From Paenibacillus durus (lineage in GTDB: Bacteria; Bacillota; Bacilli; Paenibacillales; Paenibacillaceae), in the NCBI RefSeq assembly GCF_000756615.1, contig NZ_CP009288.1, positions 2,046,001 through 2,110,000 on the forward strand: a stretch of DNA of 64,000 nucleotides, given 5' to 3'. A model generated the notes under the pieces. It saw only the letters and a program-made list of their open reading frames with translations. It did not search any database and was not told where the DNA came from. A program made the translations under genes and the position numbers. Of the stretch, positions 7,292 to 15,491 are shown piece after piece (position 1 is the stretch's first letter; the number at the start of each line of letters is the position of its first letter).

Positions 7292-8689
7292 ATGGCCAAA
7301 AAAGCGCCTGAAATTGAAGAGTACAAATATGGTTTTCGGGACGAGCACAAGGCGGTATTTCAAACGGGTAAAGGGCTGACTCCGGAAATTGTCAAGGAAA
7401 TCTCGGCGATTAAGAATGAGCCGCAGTGGATGCTGGACTTCCGTCTGAAATCGCTCGAGCAATTCGGTAAAATGCCGCTGCCTCGTTGGGGAGGAAACCT
7501 TGACGAGCTGGATTTCAACGACATTCAGTATTATGTAAGACCATCCGAGAAGCAGGGCAAGACCTGGGAAGAAGTTCCTTCTGAAATCAAGGAAACATTC
7601 GATAAGCTCGGCATTCCAGAAGCTGAACAAAAGTTCCTTGCAGGTGTATCTGCACAATACGAATCCGAGGTTGTCTACCATAGCATGCAGCATGATCTTG
7701 AAGAGCAGGGCGTAATATTTACGGATACGGACACGGCTTTGCGTGAGCATCCCGAGATCTTTAAGCAGTATTTCGGCACTGTAATTCCTCCGACCGACAA
7801 CAAATTCGCAGCGCTCAACAGCGCCGTTTGGTCGGGTGGAAGCTTTATCTACGTTCCAAAAGGCGTTAAATGCGAGATACCGCTGCAGGCTTACTTCCGG
7901 ATCAACTCCGAGAACATGGGACAATTCGAAAGAACGCTGATCATTGCCGATGAGGACAGCTTCGTGCATTACGTTGAAGGCTGTACCGCCCCGGTATACA
8001 GCACGAACTCGCTGCACAGTGCGGTCGTAGAAATCATCTGCAAAAAGAATGCGCGTGTCCGCTACACAACCATTCAGAACTGGGCGCCGAACATCTACAA
8101 CCTCGTTACCAAACGCGCGGTTGCGGAAGAAAACGCGACGATGGAATGGGTTGACGGCAACATCGGTTCCAAGCTGACGATGAAATACCCGGCGGTCGTT
8201 CTGAAAGGACGCGGAGCGAAAGGTTCCGTGCTCTCTATCGCGGTAGCCGGTAAAGGCCAGCACCAGGATGCCGGCGCCAAGATGATCCATTTGGCACCGG
8301 ATACGACGTCCACCATTATTTCGAAGTCGATCAGTAAGCACGGCGGGAAAGTTACTTACCGTGGACTCGCTTCCTTCGGCCGCCAGGCGGAAGGCGCGAA
8401 GTCAAATATTAAATGCGATACGCTCATTATGGATAACGAATCCACTTCGGATACGATTCCTTATAATGAGATTATGAACGACAACATTACGCTGGAGCAT
8501 GAAGCGACCGTCTCCAAGGTATCCGAGGAGCAGCTCTTCTACCTGATGAGCCGCGGCCTTACCGAAGCGGAAGCGACCCAGATGATCGTAATGGGCTTCA
8601 TCGAGCCGTTCACCAAGGAACTGCCGATGGAATACGCCGTTGAGATGAACCGTCTTATCAAGTTCGAGATGGAAGGAAGCATCGGCTAG
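7292..8689 (+). CDS. sufB: Fe-S cluster assembly protein SufB
   Basis: A 465-residue scaffold subunit on which the nascent cluster is assembled with SufC and SufD. Family blocks include GVKCEIPLQAYFRIN, the VEGCTAP segment, GKGQHQDAGAKM and the NDNITLEHEATVSKV acidic/His region near the C-terminus. The frame is open from 7202, but the ATG at 7292 with GAAGGAGG eight bases upstream gives the conserved MAKKAPEIEEY start. It is the last gene of the operon (order C-D-S-U-B, as in Bacillus) and is followed by a strong terminator. Confidence 0.97.
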   Translation: MAKKAPEIEEYKYGFRDEHKAVFQTGKGLTPEIVKEISAIKNEPQWMLDFRLKSLEQFGKMPLPRWGGNLDELDFNDIQYYVRPSEKQGKTWEEVPSEIKETFDKLGIPEAEQKFLAGVSAQYESEVVYHSMQHDLEEQGVIFTDTDTALREHPEIFKQYFGTVIPPTDNKFAALNSAVWSGGSFIYVPKGVKCEIPLQAYFRINSENMGQFERTLIIADEDSFVHYVEGCTAPVYSTNSLHSAVVEIICKKNARVRYTTIQNWAPNIYNLVTKRAVAEENATMEWVDGNIGSKLTMKYPAVVLKGRGAKGSVLSIAVAGKGQHQDAGAKMIHLAPDTTSTIISKSISKHGGKVTYRGLASFGRQAEGAKSNIKCDTLIMDNESTSDTIPYNEIMNDNITLEHEATVSKVSEEQLFYLMSRGLTEAEATQMIVMGFIEPFTKELPMEYAVEMNRLIKFEMEGSIG

Positions 8690-8726
8690 CCTTGATTGAT
8701 CAAGCTTTCCGGCTTGTGTAACATGC

Positions 8727-8790
8727 AAATACGTGTCCGCAGTGATCTTGACGCATTTTTGCCCAAGGCGCTCGGACACGTATTTTTTTT
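8727..8790 (+). terminator. suf operon terminator
   Basis: A perfect 13-bp inverted repeat (AAATACGTGTCCG at 8727-8739 with its complement at 8773-8785) enclosing a 33-base loop and followed by a long T-run. The loop is unusually large for an intrinsic terminator. Confidence 0.8.
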
Positions 8791-8832
8791 ACATAAATGA
8801 ATGACTGCATATCCAAGATTAGGAGGAATACT

Positions 8833-9414
8833 ATGAGCTTTGTATCTGTTTTGGGCAGAAAGGACTTTTTATGCGTAATGAGCGATGGAACATTAATAGG
8901 GGATAATCATGAAATCTTGCAAGAAGATTATCAGAGATTTATTAATATCGGGAATCAAGCGTTTATTGCTTTTGCGGGCAGCCAAGGGCCCTGTGAAGAG
9001 TTGTCGGTGCAGATGCTGCCGTATTTTGATGTAAAGACGGATTTCTCCGTAATCCATAATGCGCTGGTCGATTTTTTTAATACCGATGATTTAAATCAAC
9101 GCGGAGTTAAGGTCATGATTGCTTTTGGCGGGATAAATCTTGAGGGCAATATTGAATTTTTCACAGTGGATTCAGAAACGAACAAGAGCGAGAGGTACTT
9201 CCCGGAAGGGGAAGATCTTAAATTTTGTTTCTTGCGCAGTGGGGATACTTTAAATGATCTAAATGTTAAGGGAAAAATGATAGAGCTGCTGCGAACAACA
9301 GGCGCGAATACACCCACCGAATGCGTTTCCGCCCAAAAATTGCTGAATGATTATATTGCTGACCATGATGCTGAGGTGAATAAGAAAACTTCAAGAATGG
9401 TCATAAAAAAATGA
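8833..9414 (+). CDS. Hypothetical protein with Ntn-hydrolase-like N-terminal pattern
   Basis: A 193-residue cytosolic protein. The start ATG 8833 has AGGAGG seven bases upstream; the frame is open from 8797. The pattern near the N-terminus (FVSVLGRKDFLCVMSDG, then INIGNQAFIAFAGS) recalls the beta-sandwich start of HslV/proteasome-type Ntn hydrolases, where a KxxxI...AFAGs run follows the first hairpin. The usual N-terminal Thr is absent; Ser2 would be exposed after Met removal. This is a fold suggestion from pattern only. There are no operon neighbours: terminators lie on both sides. Confidence 0.6.
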   Translation: MSFVSVLGRKDFLCVMSDGTLIGDNHEILQEDYQRFINIGNQAFIAFAGSQGPCEELSVQMLPYFDVKTDFSVIHNALVDFFNTDDLNQRGVKVMIAFGGINLEGNIEFFTVDSETNKSERYFPEGEDLKFCFLRSGDTLNDLNVKGKMIELLRTTGANTPTECVSAQKLLNDYIADHDAEVNKKTSRMVIKK

Positions 9415-9423
9415 TAAGTGGAT

Positions 9424-9455
9424 GCCTTACCCTTGCGGTGAGGTATTTTATTTTC
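9424..9455 (+). terminator. Weak intrinsic terminator
   Basis: A 9-bp stem with wobble pairs (TGCCTTACC / GGTGAGGTA) and loop CTTGC, followed by a T-rich tract (ATTTTATTTT), shortly after the preceding stop. Confidence 0.55.
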
Positions 9456-9466
9456 GCTTAAACAAC

Positions 9467-9496
9467 TAGACAGGAACATATGTTCTATGTTAAGAT
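9467..9496 (+). promoter_or_regulatory. Promoter with LexA (SOS)-like box upstream of VOC gene
   Basis: A perfect palindrome GAACATATGTTC at 9474-9485 fits the Gram-positive LexA/DinR core GAAC-N4-GTTC. It lies exactly between a -35-like TAGACA (9467-9472) and a -10-like TAAGAT (9491-9496), an ideal site for repression. SOS control is inferred from the motif only. Confidence 0.5.
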
Positions 9497-9538
9497 GTAA
9501 GTGAAATTCAAACTCAGGAAGGAAAGGATGTTGAAGGC

Positions 9539-9949
9539 ATGGCTAAACTGACCCCTTACATTTTTTCGGAGGATGCAAGATCGCAGGCTGCGTTTTACAC
9601 AGAGGCGCTTGGCGGAGAAGTTGTGGATGTTATGACATTCGCGGATGGTCCCGACCCGAATCCGGAGTATAAGGACAAGGTTATGCACCTGAGTTTCAAG
9701 GCGGCCGGTATTCTATTCTATATGTGCGATTCCTTGTGGACGATCGAGCGGGGAAATGGGATGGCTCTTTTGCTGGAATTTTCGACCGAAGAAGAGGCTT
9801 ATGCAGCTTTTGATAAGCTTGCTGAAGGCGGGAAAGTAATCGATGCGTTGAAGCAGCAATTTTGGGGAGCACACTTCGGCCAGCTTGAGGACAAGTACGG
9901 GGTGACGTGGCAAGTCATGACGGAGATGAAGGTGCCTGAACCATCTTGA
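9539..9949 (+). CDS. VOC-fold protein, PhnB-like
   Basis: A 136-residue vicinal-oxygen-chelate fold protein of the PhnB/glyoxalase-like group. Visible marks are LTPYIFSEDARSQAAFYTEALGG, a central strand KVMHLSFKAAGILFYMCD, and a C-terminal FGQLEDKYGVTWQV that is typical of PhnB-like members. It could be a small metalloenzyme or a ligand-binding resistance protein; the substrate cannot be told. The ATG at 9539 follows GGAAGGAAAGGA. A LexA-like palindrome in its promoter suggests DNA-damage control (inference). Confidence 0.8.
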   Translation: MAKLTPYIFSEDARSQAAFYTEALGGEVVDVMTFADGPDPNPEYKDKVMHLSFKAAGILFYMCDSLWTIERGNGMALLLEFSTEEEAYAAFDKLAEGGKVIDALKQQFWGAHFGQLEDKYGVTWQVMTEMKVPEPS

Positions 9950-10002
9950 TGTAATCCGAAGCCGTTAAAGTCAGACAATTTATAATGACAAGGATAACGA
10001 TG

Positions 10003-10030
10003 AGCGTTTCCGGCAATGGGGACGCTTTTT
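10003..10030 (+). terminator. Intrinsic terminator after VOC gene
   Basis: Stem AGCGTTTCC / GGGGACGCT (two G-T pairs) with loop GGCAAT and a T-run. The rest of the 307-bp gap up to 10257 shows no other clear signal besides the ribosome site AAAGGAGGAGAG of the next gene. Confidence 0.7.
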
Positions 10031-10256
10031 ATTTGTTTCCAATTTTCTTGCGGCAGCCAGTATTTGTGAGAAAAAGGAAGCATTCTATGAATCCGGGGGC
10101 GTATTTAGCCCGGTCAAGCGGTGATTTCGAGTGTTTAACGTTAAATTTGGGTGTTTTTCCGCTTTGCTCCATTAAATTAGGAGTGATAAACTCCTTAAAG
10201 TCTCTAGAAATTGAAAGCGTTAAAGTTCGGAAACTTGTGAAAAAAGGAGGAGAGAC

Positions 10257-12017
10257 ATGGATGTTCTTAGGCAACTGCGGGTTTTTTACCGGGAGAGGTT
10301 GCACTTTCTGATTCTATCGATTGTTTGTTTGGCTGCCGCTACGGCAGTGGGGCTGATTACCCCCAACCTGCTAAGAAAGCTGATTGACGATGTTATCTTG
10401 CCCATGAAATTTGGTGAAGTTCCCCTGCTTGCGCTGACGGTATTGGCAGTTGTATGTGTGAAGGCGTGTCTGCAGTTTGCTCATGGATTTTTTGGAGGAA
10501 GGCTCGGGAATTATTTGGCCTACCGTCTGCGCAACGCGTGTTATGAGAAGCTGCAATTTTTGTCGTTCCGTTATTATGACACCGCCAAGACCGGCGATCT
10601 CATGTCCCGGCTAACGGGAGATCTGGAAGCAATCCGCCATTTTATCGGCTTCGGATTTGCGCAGCTGCTGAATGTCTTCTTCATGGTAGTGTTTGGATCG
10701 ATCATGATGCTCTCACTGAATTGGCAGCTCACCCTGGTGACGTTAGTTACGATGCCGTTCCTGGCTGCGGTTGCTTTTAAATTCGAAGGCCGAATTCACC
10801 CTGCTTTTCAGGAGATGCGGCAAGCGCTCAGCGAGCTGACGACAACGGTTCAGGAGAACGTTACCGGTGTGCGGACGGTCAAATCTTTTGCCAGAGAGCC
10901 GTATGAGGTCGATAAATTCTCCGGACGCAATGAGCGGTACAAGAACAATCAAATATACGCCGCCGAACTGTGGAGCAAGTTCTTCCCGGCTATGGAGTTT
11001 CTGGCCTGCGCTTGTGTAGCAATTCTGCTTGGAGTGGGCGGAACGCTGGTCATTAACAAACAAATGACGCTTGGCGAGCTTGTCGCTTTTTTCAGTCTAA
11101 TCTGGTATATTATTGCGCCTGTATGGGGTCTTGGCTTTCATATTAACAACTATACGCAGTCGAAAGCATCCGGAGAGAGAGTGCTGGAGGTGTTGAACCA
11201 GTGGATTGATGTACAGGACAAACCAGAAGCGAGAGAGCTGAATTCAGCCGAAGTTAAGGGCCATATCGTCTTTGACCATGTTACCTTTGCCTACGGGAAC
11301 AAGGTGCCGGCAGTTACGGACATTCATTTTGAAGCTAAACCGGGTTCGGTCATCGGTTTTCTGGGCGGAACCGGGTCGGGCAAATCGACGATTATCCAGC
11401 TGCTGATGCGTGCTTATGATGTCGATGAAGGCAGCATTAGGCTTGACGGCACCGACATTAGGGAACTGGGAGTACGGAGTCTGAGATCGCAGATCGCCGC
11501 CGTGTTCCAGGAAACCTTTTTGTTCTCGTCCTCCATTCGGGGAAATATCGCTTACGGGCTGAATGAGGTAACGATGGAGGAGGTTATCCGGGCGGCAAAA
11601 TTAGCTAAGGCGCATGATTTTATTATGGAAATGCCGGAAGGCTATGACACTGTTGTAGGTGAGCGCGGCATGGGTCTATCGGGAGGCCAGAAGCAGCGGA
11701 TCGCCATCGCGAGAGCCCTGTTGATGAATCCCCGGATATTGATTCTTGACGACGCCACCAGCGCGGTCGATATGGAAACAGAACATGAAATACAAACAGG
11801 CTTCCAGGAGGTTATGCACGGCCGGACGACGCTCATCATTGCTCACCGGATCTCATCTCTCCGCCACGCCGACCAGATTATCGTTATGGACGAAGGGAGA
11901 ATTGTGCAGCAGGGAACCCATGAGGAACTGATTGGCATGCCAGGGGCTTACCGGGATGTGTACCGGATTCAATACGCCGATTATTTGGCGAAGGCCGCCG
12001 GAGGTGAACACCAGTGA
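10257..12017 (+). CDS. ABC exporter half-transporter, degenerate-Walker B subunit (YheI/BmrC-like)
   Basis: A 586-residue exporter with an N-terminal six-helix membrane domain (about residues 15-300) fused to an ATPase domain. Walker A is GGTGSGKST (near 370) and the signature LSGGQKQ is canonical. Walker B ends ILDDATS, with Asp replacing the catalytic Glu. The next gene starts four bases before this one ends and encodes the partner half with the opposite pattern, as in heterodimeric multidrug exporters such as BmrCD of Bacillus. ATG 10257 follows AAAGGAGGAGAG. Substrate unknown; drugs or lipids are likely. Confidence 0.9.
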   Translation: MDVLRQLRVFYRERLHFLILSIVCLAAATAVGLITPNLLRKLIDDVILPMKFGEVPLLALTVLAVVCVKACLQFAHGFFGGRLGNYLAYRLRNACYEKLQFLSFRYYDTAKTGDLMSRLTGDLEAIRHFIGFGFAQLLNVFFMVVFGSIMMLSLNWQLTLVTLVTMPFLAAVAFKFEGRIHPAFQEMRQALSELTTTVQENVTGVRTVKSFAREPYEVDKFSGRNERYKNNQIYAAELWSKFFPAMEFLACACVAILLGVGGTLVINKQMTLGELVAFFSLIWYIIAPVWGLGFHINNYTQSKASGERVLEVLNQWIDVQDKPEARELNSAEVKGHIVFDHVTFAYGNKVPAVTDIHFEAKPGSVIGFLGGTGSGKSTIIQLLMRAYDVDEGSIRLDGTDIRELGVRSLRSQIAAVFQETFLFSSSIRGNIAYGLNEVTMEEVIRAAKLAKAHDFIMEMPEGYDTVVGERGMGLSGGQKQRIAIARALLMNPRILILDDATSAVDMETEHEIQTGFQEVMHGRTTLIIAHRISSLRHADQIIVMDEGRIVQQGTHEELIGMPGAYRDVYRIQYADYLAKAAGGEHQ

Positions 12018-13876
12018 ATAATGTAACGGCGAGCAGAACGAATAAAGCTCCGGATTCTCTGAAATCAGGAACAAACGTACCGGTACAAGAGAGGTTTATT
12101 TACAAGGATGACGATGTCATCGATAAAGCTTTTGACTGGAAACAGTTTACACGGTTGTTCGGCTACATGAAGCCGTATGCCAGACAAATGTTGCCGATTG
12201 TCATGCTGATGATGGTACTGGGGACGATTACGAAGCTCATGGTACCGTTTCTAACCAGTCTTGCGATCGACAAGGCAATTGCACCTGGGAGCGGGAGCCC
12301 AAATCAGGCATTGCTATATGCGCTCACGGCAGGCGTCATCGTACTATATATCGTGCAGTGGATCGCGGGTGTATTCCGTATTAAATATACAAATGTGATC
12401 GGTCAAAAAGTCATTTATGATCTTCGTTCCGATCTGTTCAAACATATACAGAAGCTGTCGTTCAACTTCTTCGACAAGCGTCCGGCAGGCTCTATACTGG
12501 TGAGAGTCACCAATGATATTAACTCTCTTCAGGATCTGTTCACGAACGGTGTGGTGAACTCGATTATCGACTGCGTGCAGCTTGCCGGTATTGTCGTTAT
12601 TTTATTGGCGCTGAACTGGAAGCTAGGCCTTGCGGTCATGGTTACCGTTCCGATTATGTTCCTCGTCTCGACTAAATATCGCCGGACGATTCGTATTGCC
12701 TGGCAGGCGGTACGGATCAAAAACTCGCGAATCAACTCCCATTTGAACGAGTCGATTCAGGGCATCCGGGTAACCCAGGCGTATACCCAAGAGCTTGAGA
12801 ACATGAACTACTTCGACACGATGAACAGGGACAGCAAGAAATCCTGGGATAAGGCATCGGCAATGAACCAAGGATTCGGGCCGATTATTGAGGTGACGGG
12901 CGGACTCGGAACGCTGGTTCTATTCTGGTTAGGCGCGTATATGATACAGACAGGCAATCTGACCGTCGGCGTGCTCGTTGCATTCAGCACATACGTCAGC
13001 AATTTCTGGGACCCGATCAATCGGCTAGGACTGACATACAATCAACTGCTCGTAGCGATGGCTTCCTCGGAACGGATCTTTGAGTATTTAGATGAAGAGC
13101 TGCTTGTTCAGGACAAACCAGAGGCCAAACCGCTGCCTACCATTCACGGAGATATTTCTTTTGAACGGGTTTATTTCGAATATGAAAAAGGGCGTGCGGC
13201 GCTGAAGGGAATTGACCTCGAAGTATCAGCCGGGCAGTCGATCGCGCTTGTCGGTCATACCGGTTCGGGCAAGAGCACAATTATTAATCTGATTGGGCGC
13301 TTCTACGATATTACAGGGGGCAGAATTACGATAGACGGCCAAGATATCCGAGATGTCACGCTAAATAGTCTCCGAAGCCAGATTGGAATTGTGCTCCAGG
13401 ATACATTCATCTTCTCCGGAACGATCAGGGACAACATCCGCTTCGGAAGGCTGGACGCAAACGACCTGGAAGTAGAGGAAGCGGCCAAAGCGGTAGATGC
13501 TCATGATTTTATTATGAAGCTGCCGGACGGCTACGAAACCCAGGTAGAGGAGCGCGGCAGCGCACTGTCGATGGGCCAGCGTCAGCTGTTGTCTTTTGCC
13601 CGGGCGCTTTTGGCCAATCCGCGCATTCTGATTCTGGATGAAGCGACGGCGAGCATCGATACCGAAACGGAGCTGAAAATCCAGGAGGCGCTGAAGGTGC
13701 TGCTCAAAGGCCGTACTTCGTTTATCGTCGCCCACCGGTTGTCCACAATCCGCCATGCCGATAAAATCGTCGTCCTCGACCATGGAGAAATTAAAGAAAT
13801 GGGAACTCACCAAGAGTTGACGGAACAACAAGGCATTTATAACGGTCTGATTGAAGCGCAGTTCCGGTTTCTGTAG
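12014..13876 (+). CDS. ABC exporter half-transporter, partner subunit (YheH/BmrD-like)
   Basis: A 620-residue half-exporter. A 50-residue cytosolic extension precedes six membrane helices (about residues 50-340), then an ATPase domain with Walker A GHTGSGKST (near 415) and a Walker B with intact Glu (ILDEATASID). The signature is degenerate, LSMGQRQ instead of LSGGQ. Together with the preceding protein (Asp for Glu, normal signature) this would leave one hydrolysis-competent and one degenerate ATP site. The start overlaps the upstream stop, so the two are co-translated. Heterodimer formation is inferred. Confidence 0.9.
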   Translation: MNNVTASRTNKAPDSLKSGTNVPVQERFIYKDDDVIDKAFDWKQFTRLFGYMKPYARQMLPIVMLMMVLGTITKLMVPFLTSLAIDKAIAPGSGSPNQALLYALTAGVIVLYIVQWIAGVFRIKYTNVIGQKVIYDLRSDLFKHIQKLSFNFFDKRPAGSILVRVTNDINSLQDLFTNGVVNSIIDCVQLAGIVVILLALNWKLGLAVMVTVPIMFLVSTKYRRTIRIAWQAVRIKNSRINSHLNESIQGIRVTQAYTQELENMNYFDTMNRDSKKSWDKASAMNQGFGPIIEVTGGLGTLVLFWLGAYMIQTGNLTVGVLVAFSTYVSNFWDPINRLGLTYNQLLVAMASSERIFEYLDEELLVQDKPEAKPLPTIHGDISFERVYFEYEKGRAALKGIDLEVSAGQSIALVGHTGSGKSTIINLIGRFYDITGGRITIDGQDIRDVTLNSLRSQIGIVLQDTFIFSGTIRDNIRFGRLDANDLEVEEAAKAVDAHDFIMKLPDGYETQVEERGSALSMGQRQLLSFARALLANPRILILDEATASIDTETELKIQEALKVLLKGRTSFIVAHRLSTIRHADKIVVLDHGEIKEMGTHQELTEQQGIYNGLIEAQFRFL

Positions 13877-13958
13877 CACTTGGCTCAGTCGCATCTTCGA
13901 AATGTTCTAACGCTAAAGGGCTGCTCTCGCTTTCCTTGAACAGATTTAGTGTCGCAGT

Positions 13959-14000
13959 CCCCCGCCTCTAAGCCAACAGCGAAGGTGGGGGTTAGAGGCG
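13959..14000 (+). repeat. Left-end hairpin of the IS element
   Basis: Two mutually exclusive foldings are possible: CGCCTCTAA (13963-13971) with TTAGAGGCG (13992-14000), or CCCCCGCCT (13959-13967) with AGGTGGGGG (13983-13991, one G-T pair). The second mirrors the right-end stem CCCCCACTT / AAGTGGGGG. Confidence 0.6.
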
Positions 14001-14005
14001 TCTGC

Positions 14006-14034
14006 TTAACAAACATATGTTCTTGTGTTATACT
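14006..14034 (+). promoter_or_regulatory. tnpB promoter with LexA-like half-perfect palindrome
   Basis: TTAACA (14006-14011), 17-base spacer, TATACT (14029-14034). The spacer begins with AAACATATGTTC (14011-14022), one base off the perfect palindrome seen in the VOC-gene promoter and in the same position relative to -35 and -10. Confidence 0.5.
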
Positions 14035-14067
14035 AGATCCATCAAACTTGCGATAGAGGCGCGTCTC

Positions 14068-15419
14068 ATGAAGGTGGTTAAAACACTCAAACATCCGATT
14101 ACGTCCCACCACCGCATGCTGGATGCGACTCTCCTTGTGTATCAAGAGGCGCTGTCGTTCTTGATTACGGTCATTCAAGAGCAGTTTATGGCCTTAGAAT
14201 CGTTATCCACCCAAGCGGTGGTGACGGCGGTAGAACGGCTGACTCACCGTACCAAGCATAATCCGAATCCGTTCTACTCCGAATTTGATCAACGCTTTTA
14301 TAAGTTTCCTTCGTACTTCCGCAGAAGTGCCATTGCCGAAGCGTTTGGCATGGTGAAAAGCCATCATTCCCGTTTTTAGCTTTGGCAAGCCGAGGGGCAA
14401 CATGCCCAGCAAGAAGGGAAACGCTTTTCGAAAAAACCGCCGACACTCCAAGCCCAGCATCAGGCGTTCCCTTGCTTCTATAGAGGCAATATGTTCATCA
14501 GAACCTCCGATCGGGCAGCCAACATCAAGGTATTTCATCAAGGAGATTGGGTATGGCTCCCCATTACCTTTAAGGGGCAAGACCTATTTAAACGTAACGT
14601 GTGGAGCATGAAAGAATGCAGCCCCACATTAGTCCGAAAAGGAAAACGCTATGCCCTTCATATCGCCTATGAAGGGGAGGTGAAGTTGACTCAGGCGGAA
14701 CGTTCCAAGCAGCGGGTGTGTGCCGTTGATTTGGGATTAACGAATTCTGCAGTCTGTTCCGTGATGGATGCTAGCGGCACTGTCTTGGCGAGGACATTTA
14801 TCAACCAAGCCAAAGAAAAAGACCGGATGCGCCAAATCACAGGCAAACTGAAACAAGCCCAGCGTCAATCCGGCATAGGCGCAAAGCCGAATTTCTGGCG
14901 GCGGATGAACGGCTTACAGACGCATATCGTCCACGATACCGCGCATCAAATCATCGCCTTTGCCCAAAAGCACCGCGCAGAGGTCATTGTCATGGAGTAT
15001 TTAGGCAAGATGCGTCTGCCTAAAGGAACGTGGGGAGCCAAGCGGCTTCGAGCCAAACTCCAGTTTTGGGCCAGACGGCGTATCCAAACGAAAGTGACCG
15101 AAATGGCGCATTTCCTGGGGATGCGGGTTTCCATGGTCAACCCTGCGAATACAAGTGCGCTTGCTTTTATGGCAGTGGATTTGTACAACGCAACACAAAG
15201 CGTGATATTGCTGTATTCGCAACAGGCAAAGCGTATCACGCGGACCTTAATGCCTCGTATAACATCGGCGCACGATACGTGCTGCGCAACCTATACAAAG
15301 CCACATCTGAAAAGATGTGGTTGTCCTTGGAGGCAAAAGACCCTTCATTGGCAAAACGAACGTATTGGACGTTGGCTTCCCTCATTCGGGTGCAACAGGC
15401 GCTGAGCCTTCAAACATGA
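14068..15419 (+). pseudogene. tnpB: tnpB RNA-guided nuclease gene, disrupted
   Basis: Reads as one TnpB protein starting MKVVKTLKHPITSH. It is broken by an in-frame TAG at 14377-14379 (after KSHHSRF; the same frame then continues LWQAEGQ) and by a one-base frameshift near 15180-15200, after which the reading continues as YGSGFVQRN... to 15419. All three RuvC acidic residues can be found once repaired: D in AVDLGLTN, E in VIVMEYLG and D in HADLNASYN. The C-terminal zinc-ribbon cysteines are absent (a GSG...FATGK version). Such proteins are RNA-guided nucleases that cut at the donor joint. The copy is not functional. Confidence 0.85.
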
Positions 15420-15491
15420 AGCTCACAAGCGTGTGCAACCCTGTATCGATGCCAACAGAAGCCCCCACTTCATGCGTAAGCTAAGTGGGGG
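15301..15491 (+). ncRNA. Predicted omega-RNA (TnpB guide scaffold)
   Basis: In IS200/IS605 elements the guide RNA overlaps the tnpB 3' end and extends through the right end into flanking DNA. Here a perfect hairpin CCACATCT-GAAA-AGATGTGG (15301-15320) sits inside the tnpB tail and a second, CCCCCACTT...AAGTGGGGG (15462-15491), forms the right end. The guide would be the flanking bases from about 15492. Boundaries are inferred from family precedent. Confidence 0.55.

Larger units (their letters stand above)
13959..15491 (+). mobile_element. Decayed TnpB-only IS200/IS605-type (IS1341-like) element
   Basis: A tnpB-type gene lies between two structured ends without a tnpA. The left end folds as a hairpin (13959-14000) and the right end as CCCCCACTT / AAGTGGGGG (15462-15491). 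Both ends contain the word GCCAACAG just inside or before the hairpin, which supports a matched pair. There is no target duplication, as expected for this family. The exact tips are not certain to a few bases. The gene inside carries an in-frame stop and a frameshift, so the copy is inactive. Confidence 0.75.

Noticed and set aside
14377..14379. In-frame TAG in tnpB as a recoded (pyrrolysine-type) codon
   Set aside because: No other evidence for recoding, and a separate frameshift downstream shows the gene is simply decayed.
15180..15200. Programmed frameshift in tnpB
   Set aside because: No slippery heptamer or stimulatory structure seen; with the nonsense codon, decay is the simpler explanation.
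14491..15405. Separate 304-codon transposase gene
   Set aside because: Same frame as the ORF starting at 14068, separated by a single stop; both are parts of one tnpB.
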